A stretch of 64,000 nt of DNA from Pyrenopolyporus hunteri (GCA_902806595.1 CADCXC010000038.1:4588001-4652000); one strand, 5' to 3'; positions 1 to 10,724 are shown, counted from the first letter of the stretch. Program-made: numbers and translations. Notes: generated from the letters alone by a model not told the origin.

Positions 1-1560
1 AGTGTGTTGGCAGTGCTCGGGGCTCTTATCACCATCCTGTCGCTCGGGATAGGTCCCTTCACACAGCAAACCATTCGGATGGTTAATTGTGTTCGAGAGC
101 ACAGCGAAGTGAATGCGTCTTTGCCCGTGGCGCAGTTCATGCCCGCGAACGGTACCTATTACAGGATTGGAGCTGGATCTTACGAATTAGAGGCCGATAT
201 GAAGGGCACAATGGTTAATGGAATCGTCAACCCGACGGGCAACGACACTGCCATTATACCCGTCTGTCCTACTGGGAATTGCACGTTTACGAGCCACAAT
301 GGCATAACGCACTCCTCGCTGGGCCTGTGTAACTCCTGCATCGACACCACCTCTCTCGTTAACGGGCCGAGCGGCGAGAGCGAAAATTATACCTTGCCCA
401 ACGACCTATGGGTGAGCGCAATTTCAGATGCGGCTTACATTAATATTGGCTCCGACAACCTCACCTGGGCGTCATCGGCCTTTACCCCTGGATTCAAGTC
501 GATATCCGACGCGGCTATATTCAACGTGACCGTCTTAGCCCTGACAACCGCGACTTGCTCGAAGGATGGAGATAACCTGAAATGTCCTATCGCCGATGGC
601 CTCGGCGGTCCGACTGGCTTCGTGGCGACTTCGTGTTCGCTGTACCCGTGTCTGAAGAACTACGACGCCACGATGGAGAAGGGTACGCTGTCGGAGAAGA
701 TCGTCTCGACGCGACCGGCGACTATCAATTGGAGAGAGGCACAAGCAAGCCCAGGGGTGATTAACGCCTATATGAATTGGACCGCGCTCCAAACGCCGTG
801 CTTTCTCGACGACACTTGGTGGGATCTATCAAATATTTCCGATGTTCCTAAAAGGCAAGGGAGGTTGTTTACAGATATGAACATCGAGGGGGTGAATTAC
901 ACCGCACCCAACGATTGTTTGTATAAGATGATGTTCCCCTATATGTACGCCATGAGCACATTCATGGGGTCCGACTTGCTCACAGGCCAGTGCACCTACA
1001 ACAGTCGACAAGGCCAAGCTGTCTTGTGCGGCGATAAATGGTGGCTCTCCAGCTTGTACAGAAATAAGGAGGCGAGCTTCGATACGTTGCGCACGGCTTT
1101 CGACCAGTTCTCAACAGCAATCACCAACAAGTTTCGAACGACGGGCTCGAGCATCTACGACTGGAACGTCAGAGAGAAGGTTGAAGGTATGGTCTACGAG
1201 ACGACAGTTTGCATCGAATTTCAGTGGAAGTGGCTCCTGATGCCGACGTTCCTGGTCGCTGCCACGGGTGCGATCCTCATAGCGATCATAATCCGGAACC
1301 TTCGGGACGAGAGGCAGCCGGTGTGGAAATCGTCACTATTGCCGTTGCTTTACCATGGGTTTGGGCACCAGTCGCAATACCAAGATCCGAACGGGGCCGC
1401 TATGGATCTCGCGGAGCTGAACCAGGCGGCATCATCCACGAGGGCCAAGTTCCAAAATACCGGTGGTGCCGGCTTCGTGGACGTTACCCCGAGGCTCGAC
1501 GACTTAATTCGGCGAAGGGGGAGGGACGTCGACGTAGACTCCCTCATCGAGGGTCGGTAG
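1..1560 (+). CDS. DUF3176-family membrane protein, C-terminal part (5' end outside window)
   Basis: The frame is open from base 1 to the stop at 1558-1560, so the start lies outside the window. The visible 519 codons begin in a hydrophobic segment that runs into SLGIGPFTQQ, which resembles the motif following the first membrane segments of fungal DUF3176 proteins. A long Cys-rich region follows with many Asn-X-Ser/Thr sites, as expected for an extracellular or lumenal domain. One clear membrane segment lies near the C-terminus (WLLMPTFLVAATGAILIAII, about residue 415 of the visible part), then a charged cytosolic tail. The family is restricted to fungi and has no established function. Family assignment rests on the motif and topology only. 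Confidence 0.75.
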   Translation, partial: SVLAVLGALITILSLGIGPFTQQTIRMVNCVREHSEVNASLPVAQFMPANGTYYRIGAGSYELEADMKGTMVNGIVNPTGNDTAIIPVCPTGNCTFTSHNGITHSSLGLCNSCIDTTSLVNGPSGESENYTLPNDLWVSAISDAAYINIGSDNLTWASSAFTPGFKSISDAAIFNVTVLALTTATCSKDGDNLKCPIADGLGGPTGFVATSCSLYPCLKNYDATMEKGTLSEKIVSTRPATINWREAQASPGVINAYMNWTALQTPCFLDDTWWDLSNISDVPKRQGRLFTDMNIEGVNYTAPNDCLYKMMFPYMYAMSTFMGSDLLTGQCTYNSRQGQAVLCGDKWWLSSLYRNKEASFDTLRTAFDQFSTAITNKFRTTGSSIYDWNVREKVEGMVYETTVCIEFQWKWLLMPTFLVAATGAILIAIIIRNLRDERQPVWKSSLLPLLYHGFGHQSQYQDPNGAAMDLAELNQAASSTRAKFQNTGGAGFVDVTPRLDDLIRRRGRDVDVDSLIEGR

Positions 1561-2103
1561 TAGTGTCAGTCTCTGACGTCGGATTTGGCTAGCTGTTGGT
1601 TCCGGCTGTCGTTTAGAGGCATCTAACTTCCATGCATGTGAGGTCAAATATACGGACAGTACCTTAATATTTAATGAAAAGATCAAAAAACAGCCTTACA
1701 AAATCGGGACGAGGATGAGCTTATAAATGCTAGCGATGTTGTTTTTTGTATTATTTCAGATCCCCACCAAATAGGCACCTACATCTGCTTTGGTGCACCG
1801 CTGTATTACCTAATACCAGGGCCCAAGTGCCTAATGGAGCACCGCTAAAGTTATCCCTAGCACCAAAGCTAGCGGTAGGTAGGCTAGTGTATGGTGGCGA
1901 TAGCCCACAGAAGCAGAGAAGGCGCCGCTTATCAATCGAGGGGCAACGGGACCCTTTAAACGACTTTTTCTTCCCTTATCCAAAAAACCCCCACCACCAA
2001 TTCATCCCATCAAACATCCACTTACCATCACCACGACCACGTCCACGTCCACATCCAAATCTACATCCATATCCATAGGACGGAACATACGGTCACGGTC
2101 ACG
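1561..2103. other. Intergenic region and NMD3 leader, with an inverted-repeat block and hexamer repeat
   Basis: No gene is supported here. The stretch holds an imperfect inverted repeat at 1776-1883 (listed separately). Just upstream of NMD3 there is an imperfect CCACGT/CCATAT hexamer tract at about 2020-2078. Open frames through this block have no ATG and look like chance. Confidence 0.6.
1776..1883. repeat. Short imperfect inverted repeat, possible MITE-like remnant
   Basis: The left arm at 1776-1797 (CACCTACATCTGCTTTGGTG) matches the reverse complement of the right arm at about 1860-1883 (TACCTACCGCTAGCTTTGGT) at most positions, with one or two gaps. The interior contains two related GCACCGCT blocks. 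At about 108 bp it could fold into a hairpin or be a tiny terminal-inverted-repeat element. No target-site duplication is certain. Confidence 0.35.
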
Positions 2104-3669
2104 ATGTCGATGGATCTGGACATAGATGTGCCCATTTCCATTGCGCCGCCTCAAGGAATAAGCAATACCCATACCACTGCCACCATCTTCTGCTGCGACT
2201 GCGGCGCTCCCATCGACGGCACAACAGCTATCGACGCCAAGTGCTACGACTGCTTCAAGCTCACCAAGGATATCTCCCAAGGCATCCAGCGAGAAGCGAC
2301 CCTCCATTTCTGCCGAGACTGCGACAGATGGCTACAACCGCCCTCGAGTTGGGTGACAGCCCAACCCGAATCCCGCGAACTGCTGGCCCTATGTCTGCGC
2401 AAGTTGAGCCTTAACCGAACGAGGATCATCGACGCAAGCTTCATATGGACGGAACCCCACTCGAGACGAGTAAGAGTAAAACTTGTGGTCCAGGCCGCTG
2501 TAGCAGACGACAGAGTTATGCAACAAGCCTTGGAAGTTGTCTACGTCGTCGCATACCAACAATGTCCAGAGTGCGCCAAGTCATATACAGCCAACGTGTG
2601 GAGAGCGAGCGTACAAGTCCGTCAGAAGGTGCTACATAAAAGAACGTTCCTCTACCTCGAGCAGCTCATTCTAAAGCACGGCGCGCATCGCGAAACTATC
2701 AACATTAAAGAAGCCAAGGACGGCATAGACTTCTTCTTCTCTGCAAGAAATCAGGCCGAGAAATTCGTCGATTTCCTAAACTCCGTTGTCCCCGTGCGGG
2801 TCAAGAAGTCCCAAGAGCTCATCTCCCAGGACGTCCACACTTCCAAGAAGTCATACAAATTCACATTCTCCGTCGAGTTAATACCGATCTGCAAAGATGA
2901 TTTGGTAGCGCTGCCCATCCCACTCGCGAAGCAGATCGGAAACATCTCCCCGCTGGCCATATGTTATAGAATCGGCACCTCGATCAACATCCTAGACCCC
3001 AACACCCTCCAAACAGCCGACATTAGCGCCCCGGTATACTGGCGGACGCCGTTCGCCGCGCTGGCGGACGCGCAGGACCTAGTAGAATTCATCGTGATGG
3101 ACTGCGAGCCGATCGGCCCCACGCGAGGGAAGTGGATACTAGCAGAGACGCAGCTGGCGCGGGCGACGGACCTAGGAGTCAACGACAAGACGTACTTCGC
3201 GCGAACGCACCTGGGAGGACTCTTGCACGCGGGAGACTCGGTGATGGGGTACATGTTAACAGGGACAAACTTCAACAGCCCGCAGCTGGAGGCGCTAGAG
3301 TCGTCGCACACGTACTCGTCGCGGATCCCGGACGTGGTGGTGGTGAAGAAGCACTACCCGAACCGGCGGCGGAACCGCAAGCGCCACTGGAAGGTGCGCC
3401 GGATGGCCAAGGACGAGGGCGAGCTGCTGCCCAAGAAGGCCGACCAGGAGCGCATGGACCGCGAGTTCGAGCAGTTCCTGCGCGACATTGAGGAGGACGA
3501 CGAGTTCCGCCAGGGCGTCCAGCTGTACAAGCAGAAGCCCCGCAGGAAGCAGGCCGACGAGATGTCCATGGTCACCACCGACGACGGCGACGACGAGGAC
3601 GACGCCCCCCACGTCGATATGAACGAGCTGCTGGAGGACTTTGACGAGTTGACGATGGAGGATCAGTAG
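2104..3669 (+). CDS. NMD3: 60S ribosomal export adaptor NMD3
   Basis: Single-exon gene for a 521-residue protein, matching the usual fungal NMD3 length of about 500-520. NMD3 binds the nascent 60S subunit and links it to the Crm1 exportin for nuclear export. The N-terminal treble-clef zinc region is visible: CCDCG at residues 30-34, CYDC at 47-50, CRDC at 70-73 and a CPEC pair further on. The middle carries the NMD3 core, and a basic stretch RRRNRKRHWKVRRM lies near residue 425. The acidic, leucine-containing tail (MNELLEDFDELTMED) fits the C-terminal leucine-rich export signal. The ATG at 2104 is the first in frame after the CT/CA-rich leader. Confidence 0.96.
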   Translation: MSMDLDIDVPISIAPPQGISNTHTTATIFCCDCGAPIDGTTAIDAKCYDCFKLTKDISQGIQREATLHFCRDCDRWLQPPSSWVTAQPESRELLALCLRKLSLNRTRIIDASFIWTEPHSRRVRVKLVVQAAVADDRVMQQALEVVYVVAYQQCPECAKSYTANVWRASVQVRQKVLHKRTFLYLEQLILKHGAHRETINIKEAKDGIDFFFSARNQAEKFVDFLNSVVPVRVKKSQELISQDVHTSKKSYKFTFSVELIPICKDDLVALPIPLAKQIGNISPLAICYRIGTSINILDPNTLQTADISAPVYWRTPFAALADAQDLVEFIVMDCEPIGPTRGKWILAETQLARATDLGVNDKTYFARTHLGGLLHAGDSVMGYMLTGTNFNSPQLEALESSHTYSSRIPDVVVVKKHYPNRRRNRKRHWKVRRMAKDEGELLPKKADQERMDREFEQFLRDIEEDDEFRQGVQLYKQKPRRKQADEMSMVTTDDGDDEDDAPHVDMNELLEDFDELTMEDQ

Positions 3670-4099
3670 GGGGGTGTTTGCGGTGTCTACCCAGCTAGGG
3701 TTAAGGGGGTGGTTGTGCTATTTTACGGCGGGATCGGAAAAAAGTACCTAGGTATGAATTAGATGAATGCATGCTTGAGGGAGCATATAGCTTCTTGCTG
3801 CCACGAGGTGTTACGTTTACGGTCTCTAGGTCCAAAGATCAATATGTATACGTGAATGACAAACAACAAATAATAGCCGCTTGCTTCAAGTCGAGTAAAT
3901 CGCGTCCGTTACCTCGTATCCACTCCCTATTTATTTTTTCATGCGAATAGATTCACAGCTCCAACCTAGCGTACGAAACTCTTATCTACACGAATAGGAC
4001 CGACCCGGAAGACGATTAGCCCGGGTTCTTCGATCCAAGCAAGGTGACCGAAACCCGCACTCTACGACATCGAATCGCGAAGCAGCTTAAAATCGCCCG
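3670..4099. other. Convergent intergenic region
   Basis: This lies between the 3' ends of NMD3 (+) and the gene on the minus strand. It is moderately AT-rich and should hold both 3' UTRs. No ORF or repeat stands out. Confidence 0.6.
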
Positions 4100-5512
4100 C
4101 TATGCTGGTGCCGGGTAGGAGAAGCAGCCCTGCCAAACCTGATTTCCCGTCCCATCCTTATTGCCAGCAACATTAGCATTGCCGGCAATATTAGCGTTAC
4201 CGGTAACACTGGTAGCATTACCACTACCACTAGCTTGACCCTTGTTAACAAAGGGGTCGTCCTGCGGCTTAGCCGCCCCGTCCCCGCGATCCAAAGCCGC
4301 GGCGCAGGGGAGACTAGGGAAGGCCGGCCGAGCGGGCGGAGGCTGACCGTAGACGTCGACGCGGCGCCTCTTCCGGTCCTGGAGCCCGTGGCGGCCTATC
4401 CGCTTCCCAATGCGTTGCGTGACGCGAGGCTCGGGGACGGGGACGGGGAAGGGGTTGGGGCCGGGGAAGGGGTCGGGGCCGGGGTGGTCGGCGTCCATCC
4501 ACCAACGCCGGATAACGTACCCAGAAATAGAATCGGGATCTCGTACCAGCGGGAAGCGCGGCCAGGTTGTGCCCAGGAAAGGTCTTGCGAACCCCTCGTG
4601 GGTCCCTAGGTTGGCCTCTAGGTAATCGGAACTTGATGGGTTAGGCGTAGGGCCTTCTCCGCCGTTCTCGAGGAATTTGATCTTCGTCCGGAGGCGCTCG
4701 CATTCAATCCGCACATGCTCGAAGGCTGCGGCACACAGAGGATCCAATTGCTTGTACCGATCGAGATTATAGTAGCTGCGCAACCACTGAATGGAGTGGT
4801 AGTAACCGTCGCGGGACTTCCGGGCGGCGTCGAGATCCGCGCGCAGCTTTCGTATCTCGGCGCTTCTCGGGGATAGCGTAGCGTCTAGGTCGCTGGAACT
4901 AGCCTGGCCGTCAACCCTTATGTGGTCTCTGCTTCGGGCCTTTTCTAATGTTACGGATTCTATGCATGCTTGCGTATTCGCTTCTAGAATGATCGGAGCA
5001 GCCGTACATTCGCTTTGGTCTCCAGCTTTTTCCGCAGCATATCGTTGCATCTTTTCCTTAATGGTGTTTGGTTCAGGAACTTTGTATTCGTTTAAGACGT
5101 AGTGCTGTAGCTTGACCCCGCCCTTCACGGCGGCCGCGACGCGAGCTATGGCGTAGGTATGCAGTAGAATCGGAACCGCCGTCTTGAAGTGTTTCGAGTC
5201 GCTTAGGAAAGGGCATGAGCGCATCACGTCGGCCGCTATTAAGACGGCGTCGGCCCACGTAGGCCGAGCAAACGTGCCATCTTTTACGTCCCCACAGTTG
5301 GCGGTGCGTATGAACAGGTATTTATCGAGGAGGATGAGGTCCTTGAGCTCCCAGTTGGCGGCATTTAAGATCAAGAGAGCCTCGTCTAAGTCGAGGTCGA
5401 GAAGATAGTTTTCGGTAGCTGCGGCATGTTTATGGCTCTCGAGAATGGCCGTCAATGCAGCAACCCTACCAATATTCTCAAGAGTCCCGCATACCCTGTC
5501 TTGAGGAGACAT
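4100..5512 (-). CDS. Hypothetical protein, 470 aa, with glycine-asparagine repeat tail
   Basis: Uninterrupted 470-codon frame starting at the ATG complementary to 5510-5512. I do not recognise the family. The first 150 residues look alpha-helical and globular. A charged Lys/Arg-rich segment near residues 215-290 could form a short coiled coil. After about residue 340 it becomes Pro-rich (alternating PGP and PVP runs) and basic (residues near GKRIGR and DRKRRR, a possible nuclear localisation signal). The last 45 residues hold imperfect copies of a GNA(N/T)xxG unit. No signal peptide or membrane segment is seen. The long clean frame supports a real gene; the low-complexity tail could be fast-evolving. 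No function is proposed. Confidence 0.7.
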   Translation of the reverse strand: MSPQDRVCGTLENIGRVAALTAILESHKHAAATENYLLDLDLDEALLILNAANWELKDLILLDKYLFIRTANCGDVKDGTFARPTWADAVLIAADVMRSCPFLSDSKHFKTAVPILLHTYAIARVAAAVKGGVKLQHYVLNEYKVPEPNTIKEKMQRYAAEKAGDQSECTAAPIILEANTQACIESVTLEKARSRDHIRVDGQASSSDLDATLSPRSAEIRKLRADLDAARKSRDGYYHSIQWLRSYYNLDRYKQLDPLCAAAFEHVRIECERLRTKIKFLENGGEGPTPNPSSSDYLEANLGTHEGFARPFLGTTWPRFPLVRDPDSISGYVIRRWWMDADHPGPDPFPGPNPFPVPVPEPRVTQRIGKRIGRHGLQDRKRRRVDVYGQPPPARPAFPSLPCAAALDRGDGAAKPQDDPFVNKGQASGSGNATSVTGNANIAGNANVAGNKDGTGNQVWQGCFSYPAPA

Positions 5513-5781
5513 TATAAGATGGCCGGGGGGAAATGGTGGACGTCAGATTTGCTTTAGGATGTCGTTGTTATGGTGACATAAAATTCGAGAGGGTATGTAT
5601 TGAGAATCCAGATGGCATTGAGGTTCTGTGGATTTTGTAGGTAGTTCTACGGCTTCTTGGGAGTATTCCGGATGTGAACGTTGTGAGAGATGGAATTTAA
5701 GCAGTATCCGGTAACGTGCGCTTTCTATTACTTGGTGCTCAGGGAATATGAATAAATTCAAGGGTATCATTGTTGACGGTA

Positions 5782-6771
5782 TCAAAAGAGTCGGCTCAGG
5801 ACTCGCTTGGCTTCCTCGGGAGCCTTATCCACCTCTTTTCTTGCCACGGAAGCTTGCTTGAACTTCCGCACGCCCCCGGACTCCTCTGAACCTTTTGTCG
5901 CCGTAGAGGTCTTGTTGTTGGCCTTCTCTCCCTCCCTGCTCCTCTTTGCCGTTGCCTTGGCCTGCATTCCCTCTAGCATCTTGGCCTTTTCAACGTTCCT
6001 TACGAACTCCTTATTCTCCTTGGTAGACTTGCTGATTTCCGCTCTCATCCTGCTCGTCCTTTCGGCCATCTCCGAATTGATCTGTTCGGTTAGGTTGTGC
6101 CACTTGAAGCCCTTTAGGTAGAGGAGATTCCAGATATCGTCGCGATAATAGCTGTTCTTTTTTCCGCCAATGGTCCGGGCATTCAGCAGATCGACGGCCT
6201 TCTTGGCGTCTTCCTTACGGACGAACTCCACCCAGCCATCGGTGTACATATGCTTCTTATTTCCGCCCTGGCGGATCCGTCGGGCACGCTCTTGGGGGTC
6301 TTCCGGGGTAAGGAATATGCGGTTGATCTTGCCGTACGGCTCGAGTAGGGACCGTAGCTTGGCGGGCTTCATGAAGGGGGGTATGCGTGACAGGTAAACG
6401 AGGCCTGATCTTTTTATTGCCGCTTCCGTAGCCACCAAGTTCTTCTTGGTCAGTGGGCGCGAAACATCTGGTAATTCCAGTTGCAAATCTTTCCCAGGCT
6501 TCGGCTTATCTCTGCCCGCTTTGGAACTTGAATCTTGTTCTTGTCGAGAGTTGGTTTTCTCCATAGCGTTTTCGTCCCCAGCATTCTCTTCGGCACCGTG
6601 TCCATCGCCTTCGTCCTCTTCGTCACTGGAAACATCATCGCCCAATTTGCGACGCTTTGCGGTCCGGCCGCCTTTTTGTAATTGCTCGGCCTCTGAATCG
6701 TAACCGTCCTGGCTGTCGTTGTCATCGCTCTCGTCTACATCAAGGAACTTGTTCCTTTTCTCTGGAGCCAT
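5782..6771 (-). CDS. ESF2: Pre-rRNA processing factor ESF2 (ABT1 family)
   Basis: Intronless, 329 residues. ESF2/ABT1 is a nucleolar RRM protein of the small-subunit processome needed for early 18S rRNA cleavages and for stimulating the helicase Dbp8. The first 110 residues are acidic and Ser-rich (DESDDNDSQ, SSDEEDE) with a basic patch. The RRM-like core begins at about residue 123 with GLVYLSRIPPFMKPAKLRSL and continues through KINRIFLTP, GWVEF and the diagnostic YYRDDIWNLLYLKGFKWHNL. A Lys-rich helical tail follows (EISKSTKENKEF). The start codon is the first ATG of the frame. It is transcribed divergently from the aldehyde dehydrogenase gene, with 484 bp between the starts. Confidence 0.93.
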   Translation of the reverse strand: MAPEKRNKFLDVDESDDNDSQDGYDSEAEQLQKGGRTAKRRKLGDDVSSDEEDEGDGHGAEENAGDENAMEKTNSRQEQDSSSKAGRDKPKPGKDLQLELPDVSRPLTKKNLVATEAAIKRSGLVYLSRIPPFMKPAKLRSLLEPYGKINRIFLTPEDPQERARRIRQGGNKKHMYTDGWVEFVRKEDAKKAVDLLNARTIGGKKNSYYRDDIWNLLYLKGFKWHNLTEQINSEMAERTSRMRAEISKSTKENKEFVRNVEKAKMLEGMQAKATAKRSREGEKANNKTSTATKGSEESGGVRKFKQASVARKEVDKAPEEAKRVLSRLF

Positions 6772-7255
6772 GTCTCCGAAATTATCCTCTAGTAATTGGT
6801 ACGTATTGCTGGTATTGTTGTGTTTTTAGAGGTCGATGGGGTGGTCGATGGATCAACGGTTCTGGGCGCAGGTAGAAAATGATAAATGATGGAGATGGAT
6901 TAGAGGCCAAGGGAAATAAAAATTGTAGCTTCAAAGTACATAGATACATAGAGAAACTCCCGATAAGGCTTTCCGATAAGATAAAGCTAGAGAACCTAGA
7001 TATGCGTGAGTTGAGACATATCGAACTACCGGGGGTTTTTGAGGGGTCGCTGATCCCCCACTACGGACGAGATCGATCTTAATCAGTGACGTTTTATCTC
7101 TCCAAAGGGATCTTGAATTCGTAATAATCCAGGCCTAGAGACTGGAACTTGACTAGATATCCAGATCAATTTCATGCAATATATAAGCACCTTCTTTGTT
7201 CACCTGCTGTGCCTGGCCTTGACACATCTACCTTCGATTATAGTATACTGAGACA
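6772..7255. other. Divergent promoter region between ESF2 and the aldehyde dehydrogenase gene
   Basis: A 484-bp bidirectional upstream region with no convincing ORF. A TATA-like box for the rightward gene is listed separately. Confidence 0.55.
7180..7186 (+). promoter_or_regulatory. TATA-like core promoter element
   Basis: The sequence TATATAA lies about 70 bp upstream of the aldehyde dehydrogenase ATG and is followed by a pyrimidine-rich stretch. Position and sequence fit a fungal TATA box; this is inference only. Confidence 0.4.
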
Positions 7256-8849
7256 ATGTCTGTAGAAGTACTCACAACTATCTCGCCTACCACAAACGAG
7301 CCGATATTGACTCGCAATGGCGTTACGGCATCCGAGCTGGAAGAGATCCCTAGGGTCGCCGCTGAGAAATTCAAGAGTTGGCGCCAGACCTCTTTGACGG
7401 ATCGACAGATCATAGTCAAAAAGGCACTGAAACTACTCGAGAAGAAAAAGGATGAGCTTGCCGAAGAGCTTACGGTTCAGATGGGACGGCCGATTGCTTA
7501 TACTGGCGCCGAAAGTAAAGTTCCTTGTTACTGCACCACCATAGTTAGACCCGGAAGAGCCTTGTAGGTTAACTTTACACCAGTCACAACGGCGATAAAA
7601 CGCGCAGATTACCTGCTCAAGATCAGCGGGGAAACGCTGAAAGACACGGATGGCGAACCGGAAAAGGGTTTCAAGAGGTTCATCCGGAAAGTCCCTGTTG
7701 GCCCCGTCCTCATCATTTTCGCGTGGAACGTGAGACAACCCAATATATTTCTATAGAACATAGCTAACCTCTTGTGTCAGTATCCCTACCTAATCTTGGT
7801 CAACTCGCTTATACCAGCTTTGCTTGCCGGTAACACTGTAATTCTCAAGCCCTCCCCCCAGACACCCACAATAGTGGAACAGGTCGCCAAGGTCTTCGCG
7901 GAGGCGGGACTACCTGCCGGTGTTTTGCAGTACTTTCACTGCGGTTCGCTGCTGCTAATGGAGACTGTGGTGCGGGATCCTAAGGTATCACTTATCTGCT
8001 TCACTGGTTCCGTTGCAGGAGGGCTGTCGGTCCAGAAGGCAGCCTCCGACCGAATCGTCAACGTCGGCCTCGAGCTCGGCGGAAAAGACCCCGCGTACGT
8101 TAGAGGAGATGTGGATCTCGACTGGGCGGCTGCTGAGATAGTTGACGGGTCAATTTTCAATTCGGGCCAGAGTTGCTGCGCTATCGAACGCGTCTACGTC
8201 GATGAGAAGATTTATGACCCCTTTATCGAAGCTGTTCGGAAAGTCTTGAAAGATTACAAGGTCGGCGACCCTCTAGACAAGGAAACTCAGATCGGACCAG
8301 TCATTTCGAAGCGATCTAAGGAAACCATCGAGTCACATATCAAGGACGCTCTGAGCAAAGGCGCAAAGGACGCAACACCGGAAAACCCAACGTTCTCGAA
8401 TCTGCCGGCAAAGGGCAACTTCGTCAAACCCACTCTCTTAATTGATGTAAACCACAGCATGACGGTCATGACGGAGGAGACATTCGGTCCGGTCATTTCC
8501 GTCATGAAGGTCAAGAGCGACGAGGAGGCCGTGGCTCTGATGAACGACAGCGAGTTTGGCCTTACGGCCAGTATATGGACCAAAGACACGGCCAAGGGCT
8601 ACCAATTAGCGGAACAAGTCGAAGCCGGCACCGTATTTGTCAACCGTGCAGATTATCCCAGTCCAGTAAGTTCCTTTACGCTTATCAAGCAGATAACATT
8701 GGGTGGAGGCAATTGCTAACATGACGACTACGCAGGATCTGGCTTGGACTGGTTGGAAGAACTCGGGCAAGGGTGTGACGCTGAGCAGATTCGGCTTCGA
8801 CCAATTCGTGAAGCTCAAGAGCTTCCATCTGAAGGACTATCCGAAGTAG
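7256..8849 (+). CDS. NAD(P)-dependent aldehyde dehydrogenase (four exons)
   Basis: Spliced CDS 7256-7514, 7584-7729, 7781-8665 and 8736-8849, giving 467 residues; all junctions keep frame. Introns start GTAAAG, GTGAGA and GTAAGT and end in CAG. The protein is a class-I-type aldehyde dehydrogenase oxidising an aldehyde to its acid. Visible landmarks are the Rossmann region ending FAWNYPY, ILKPSPQTP, the general base Glu in LELGGKDP, the catalytic Cys in NSGQSCCAIERV and the ETFGPVISVM motif. The C-terminal exon supplies DLAWTGWKNSGKGVTLSRFG. No targeting peptide is evident, so it is probably cytosolic. The substrate cannot be read from the sequence. The doubled Cys and IERV context matches a fungal group of generic dehydrogenases. 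Read as genomic DNA without splicing, it would look broken. Confidence 0.92.
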
Positions 8850-10724
8850 GTAGGTTAAATTAGAATGCCAGCCAACCGATAGCCTACAGGGTGGGTTAGC
8901 ATGTAGATAAATATAATCGTTCTGGAATGGCCACGCCATCTATTTTCCCCTTGGTTCCCCTTGATTTTTGTTCCCCTTCTTGGATTGGCTCAAAAGGGTG
9001 CCGGAGGATTGGGTGGAAACCATCCCCTTTCGGCAAATTCGTGTATCTCTGTTTCATGCATGCTCGGAACGGGGAGCTTCTTATGCAAGCTGAAGATTGT
9101 GTCTCATAGCCGAACGTTTCGAAACATTCTGGGCCGGTTCCATGCTTCTCTACTGGGATCATCCAATTCCTTGGGAACTCTACCCCCTCCCCTCCCCCTA
9201 ACTCCAGCAGCTCCCAGCTATTGACCTACATATTGACTGACCCATTGACTGACCCATTGACCCAGCCAGCCCACCAACCCCCTTGTCGGCAAAGCCATTG
9301 CCACATTCCAGATTCCGGGGCTGCCAGCTCTTACCCGTTTAATTTGACTGACGATGATATATTACCCTCGTTCAATGTCACCTAGCATATACCGACTGGA
9401 TCTACGTGTAGTTTGTTAGATGTGTCCTTCATTATTTCGACGTCATTCCCTTCTTTCTTTAAAGCTTGACTTCCTTGCGATAGGCAGCACACACGTTCGT
9501 TCGTTTCTTTGTGATATTTCCCCTCGTTTTTTTTTTCTTCTTCTTTCGACCAAGTCAACCCGCATACTACGCTTTGAGAGATCGGTCTTGGCCGTTCTAG
9601 CTGAACTCGAAAAATCGCCGCTCTTTTGAAATTTCTACGCTATTAACGCATTAATCTTAAGGCTCAGCTCGTCAGCCGACCACACTGCATACTTAGCATA
9701 ACACGCTCCTTTAATTCTTTAATCCTTTTTCGTGAGCCTACGTTCGTCAAGCCCGACTGCAGCATCCTCGCAGTACCAAGGTTCATGCTCGTTCAGCCCT
9801 TTCTTCCACAGCTCGGGACGATCTGTCAGACTTGCAGCCACTGAGCCAACCATTTTGCTGAATATCAGCTTCTCTCGTCGCAAAAGAAGGCTCTCTTGGC
9901 CCACAGCGATTCCCGGTCCTCGTCCTCGTCCTCGTCATCGTCATCCTTCGCCCCGTTCATCCTACACGCAGGACAAGGCAAATACTGTGACCGACGCCGA
10001 CGCTAGGTGGACAGTGTTGTTAACATTTCTGGCAAAGAAATTCTGGACCGTGTCCCCCTTCTTGCCAGGCACCTTCTTCCTTGACTTTGGTTGTTTGGGC
10101 TTCTACCTGACTCAGTTGCTTGCTTGCCTGCAAAGCTTGCATGATTGTTGATCAATCATCGACCGCGTCAATAAAGAAGTTATTGGGTACTGTGCCTACC
10201 TACCTGTACCTACCTAGCCTGACATACAGACGTACCTGATCTGCCTGTTCTACTTGCGTTCCGTGCGTTTCGTACGTTTCGTATCTGCAGACTTAGTGCG
10301 CACGCAGCATTGAGGGGATCAATCACAACTCTTTCTGCCTTGCCGCTGCGTCAACTCCGACCTCGACTCAAACCTCGATATTGGAGCCACACACGCATTG
10401 CATTCTACCTATTCATTGATAGGAGCATTATTTTCTCTCGCTCTTCTACTCTCTTATCCCCTATCTCTGTTTACCCGCTTCAGTTGCCCAGGCGCTTGCT
10501 CTGGACCCAGACCACCTTCTGCCGCCTCTACCAAGTCCGAATTCTTTGTGCACAGAGACCTGCCAACCCTCCACCCTCAATCCACTATTCCGTTGCAACG
10601 TCCGAGTATCGACAATTATCGACTCAACCTTGGCAAACTTCTCATTGCTTTAGCATTTATTCCAACTTCCCATCCTGAATACCAAATTATTTACCATCCA
10701 ATTCAACACATCATCAGAAAAAAA
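8850..10724. other. Long intergenic region or leader with CT-rich tracts
   Basis: 1.9 kb with no supported gene. From about 9400 to 10720 the plus strand is strongly pyrimidine-rich, including long CTT/T runs near 9520-9550. This is typical of a long fungal promoter and 5' UTR preceding the small gene at 10725. Frames here lack good start codons. Tandem copies of TTGACTGACCCA occur near 9230-9265. Confidence 0.5.

Noticed and set aside
1746..2078. 110-codon frame upstream of NMD3
   Set aside because: It starts from a non-ATG codon and its end is the low-complexity hexamer tract; best read as leader sequence.
9732..10151. 139-codon frame in the long leader region
   Set aside because: No ATG start, skewed Ser/Pro/Leu composition from CT-rich DNA, no motif.
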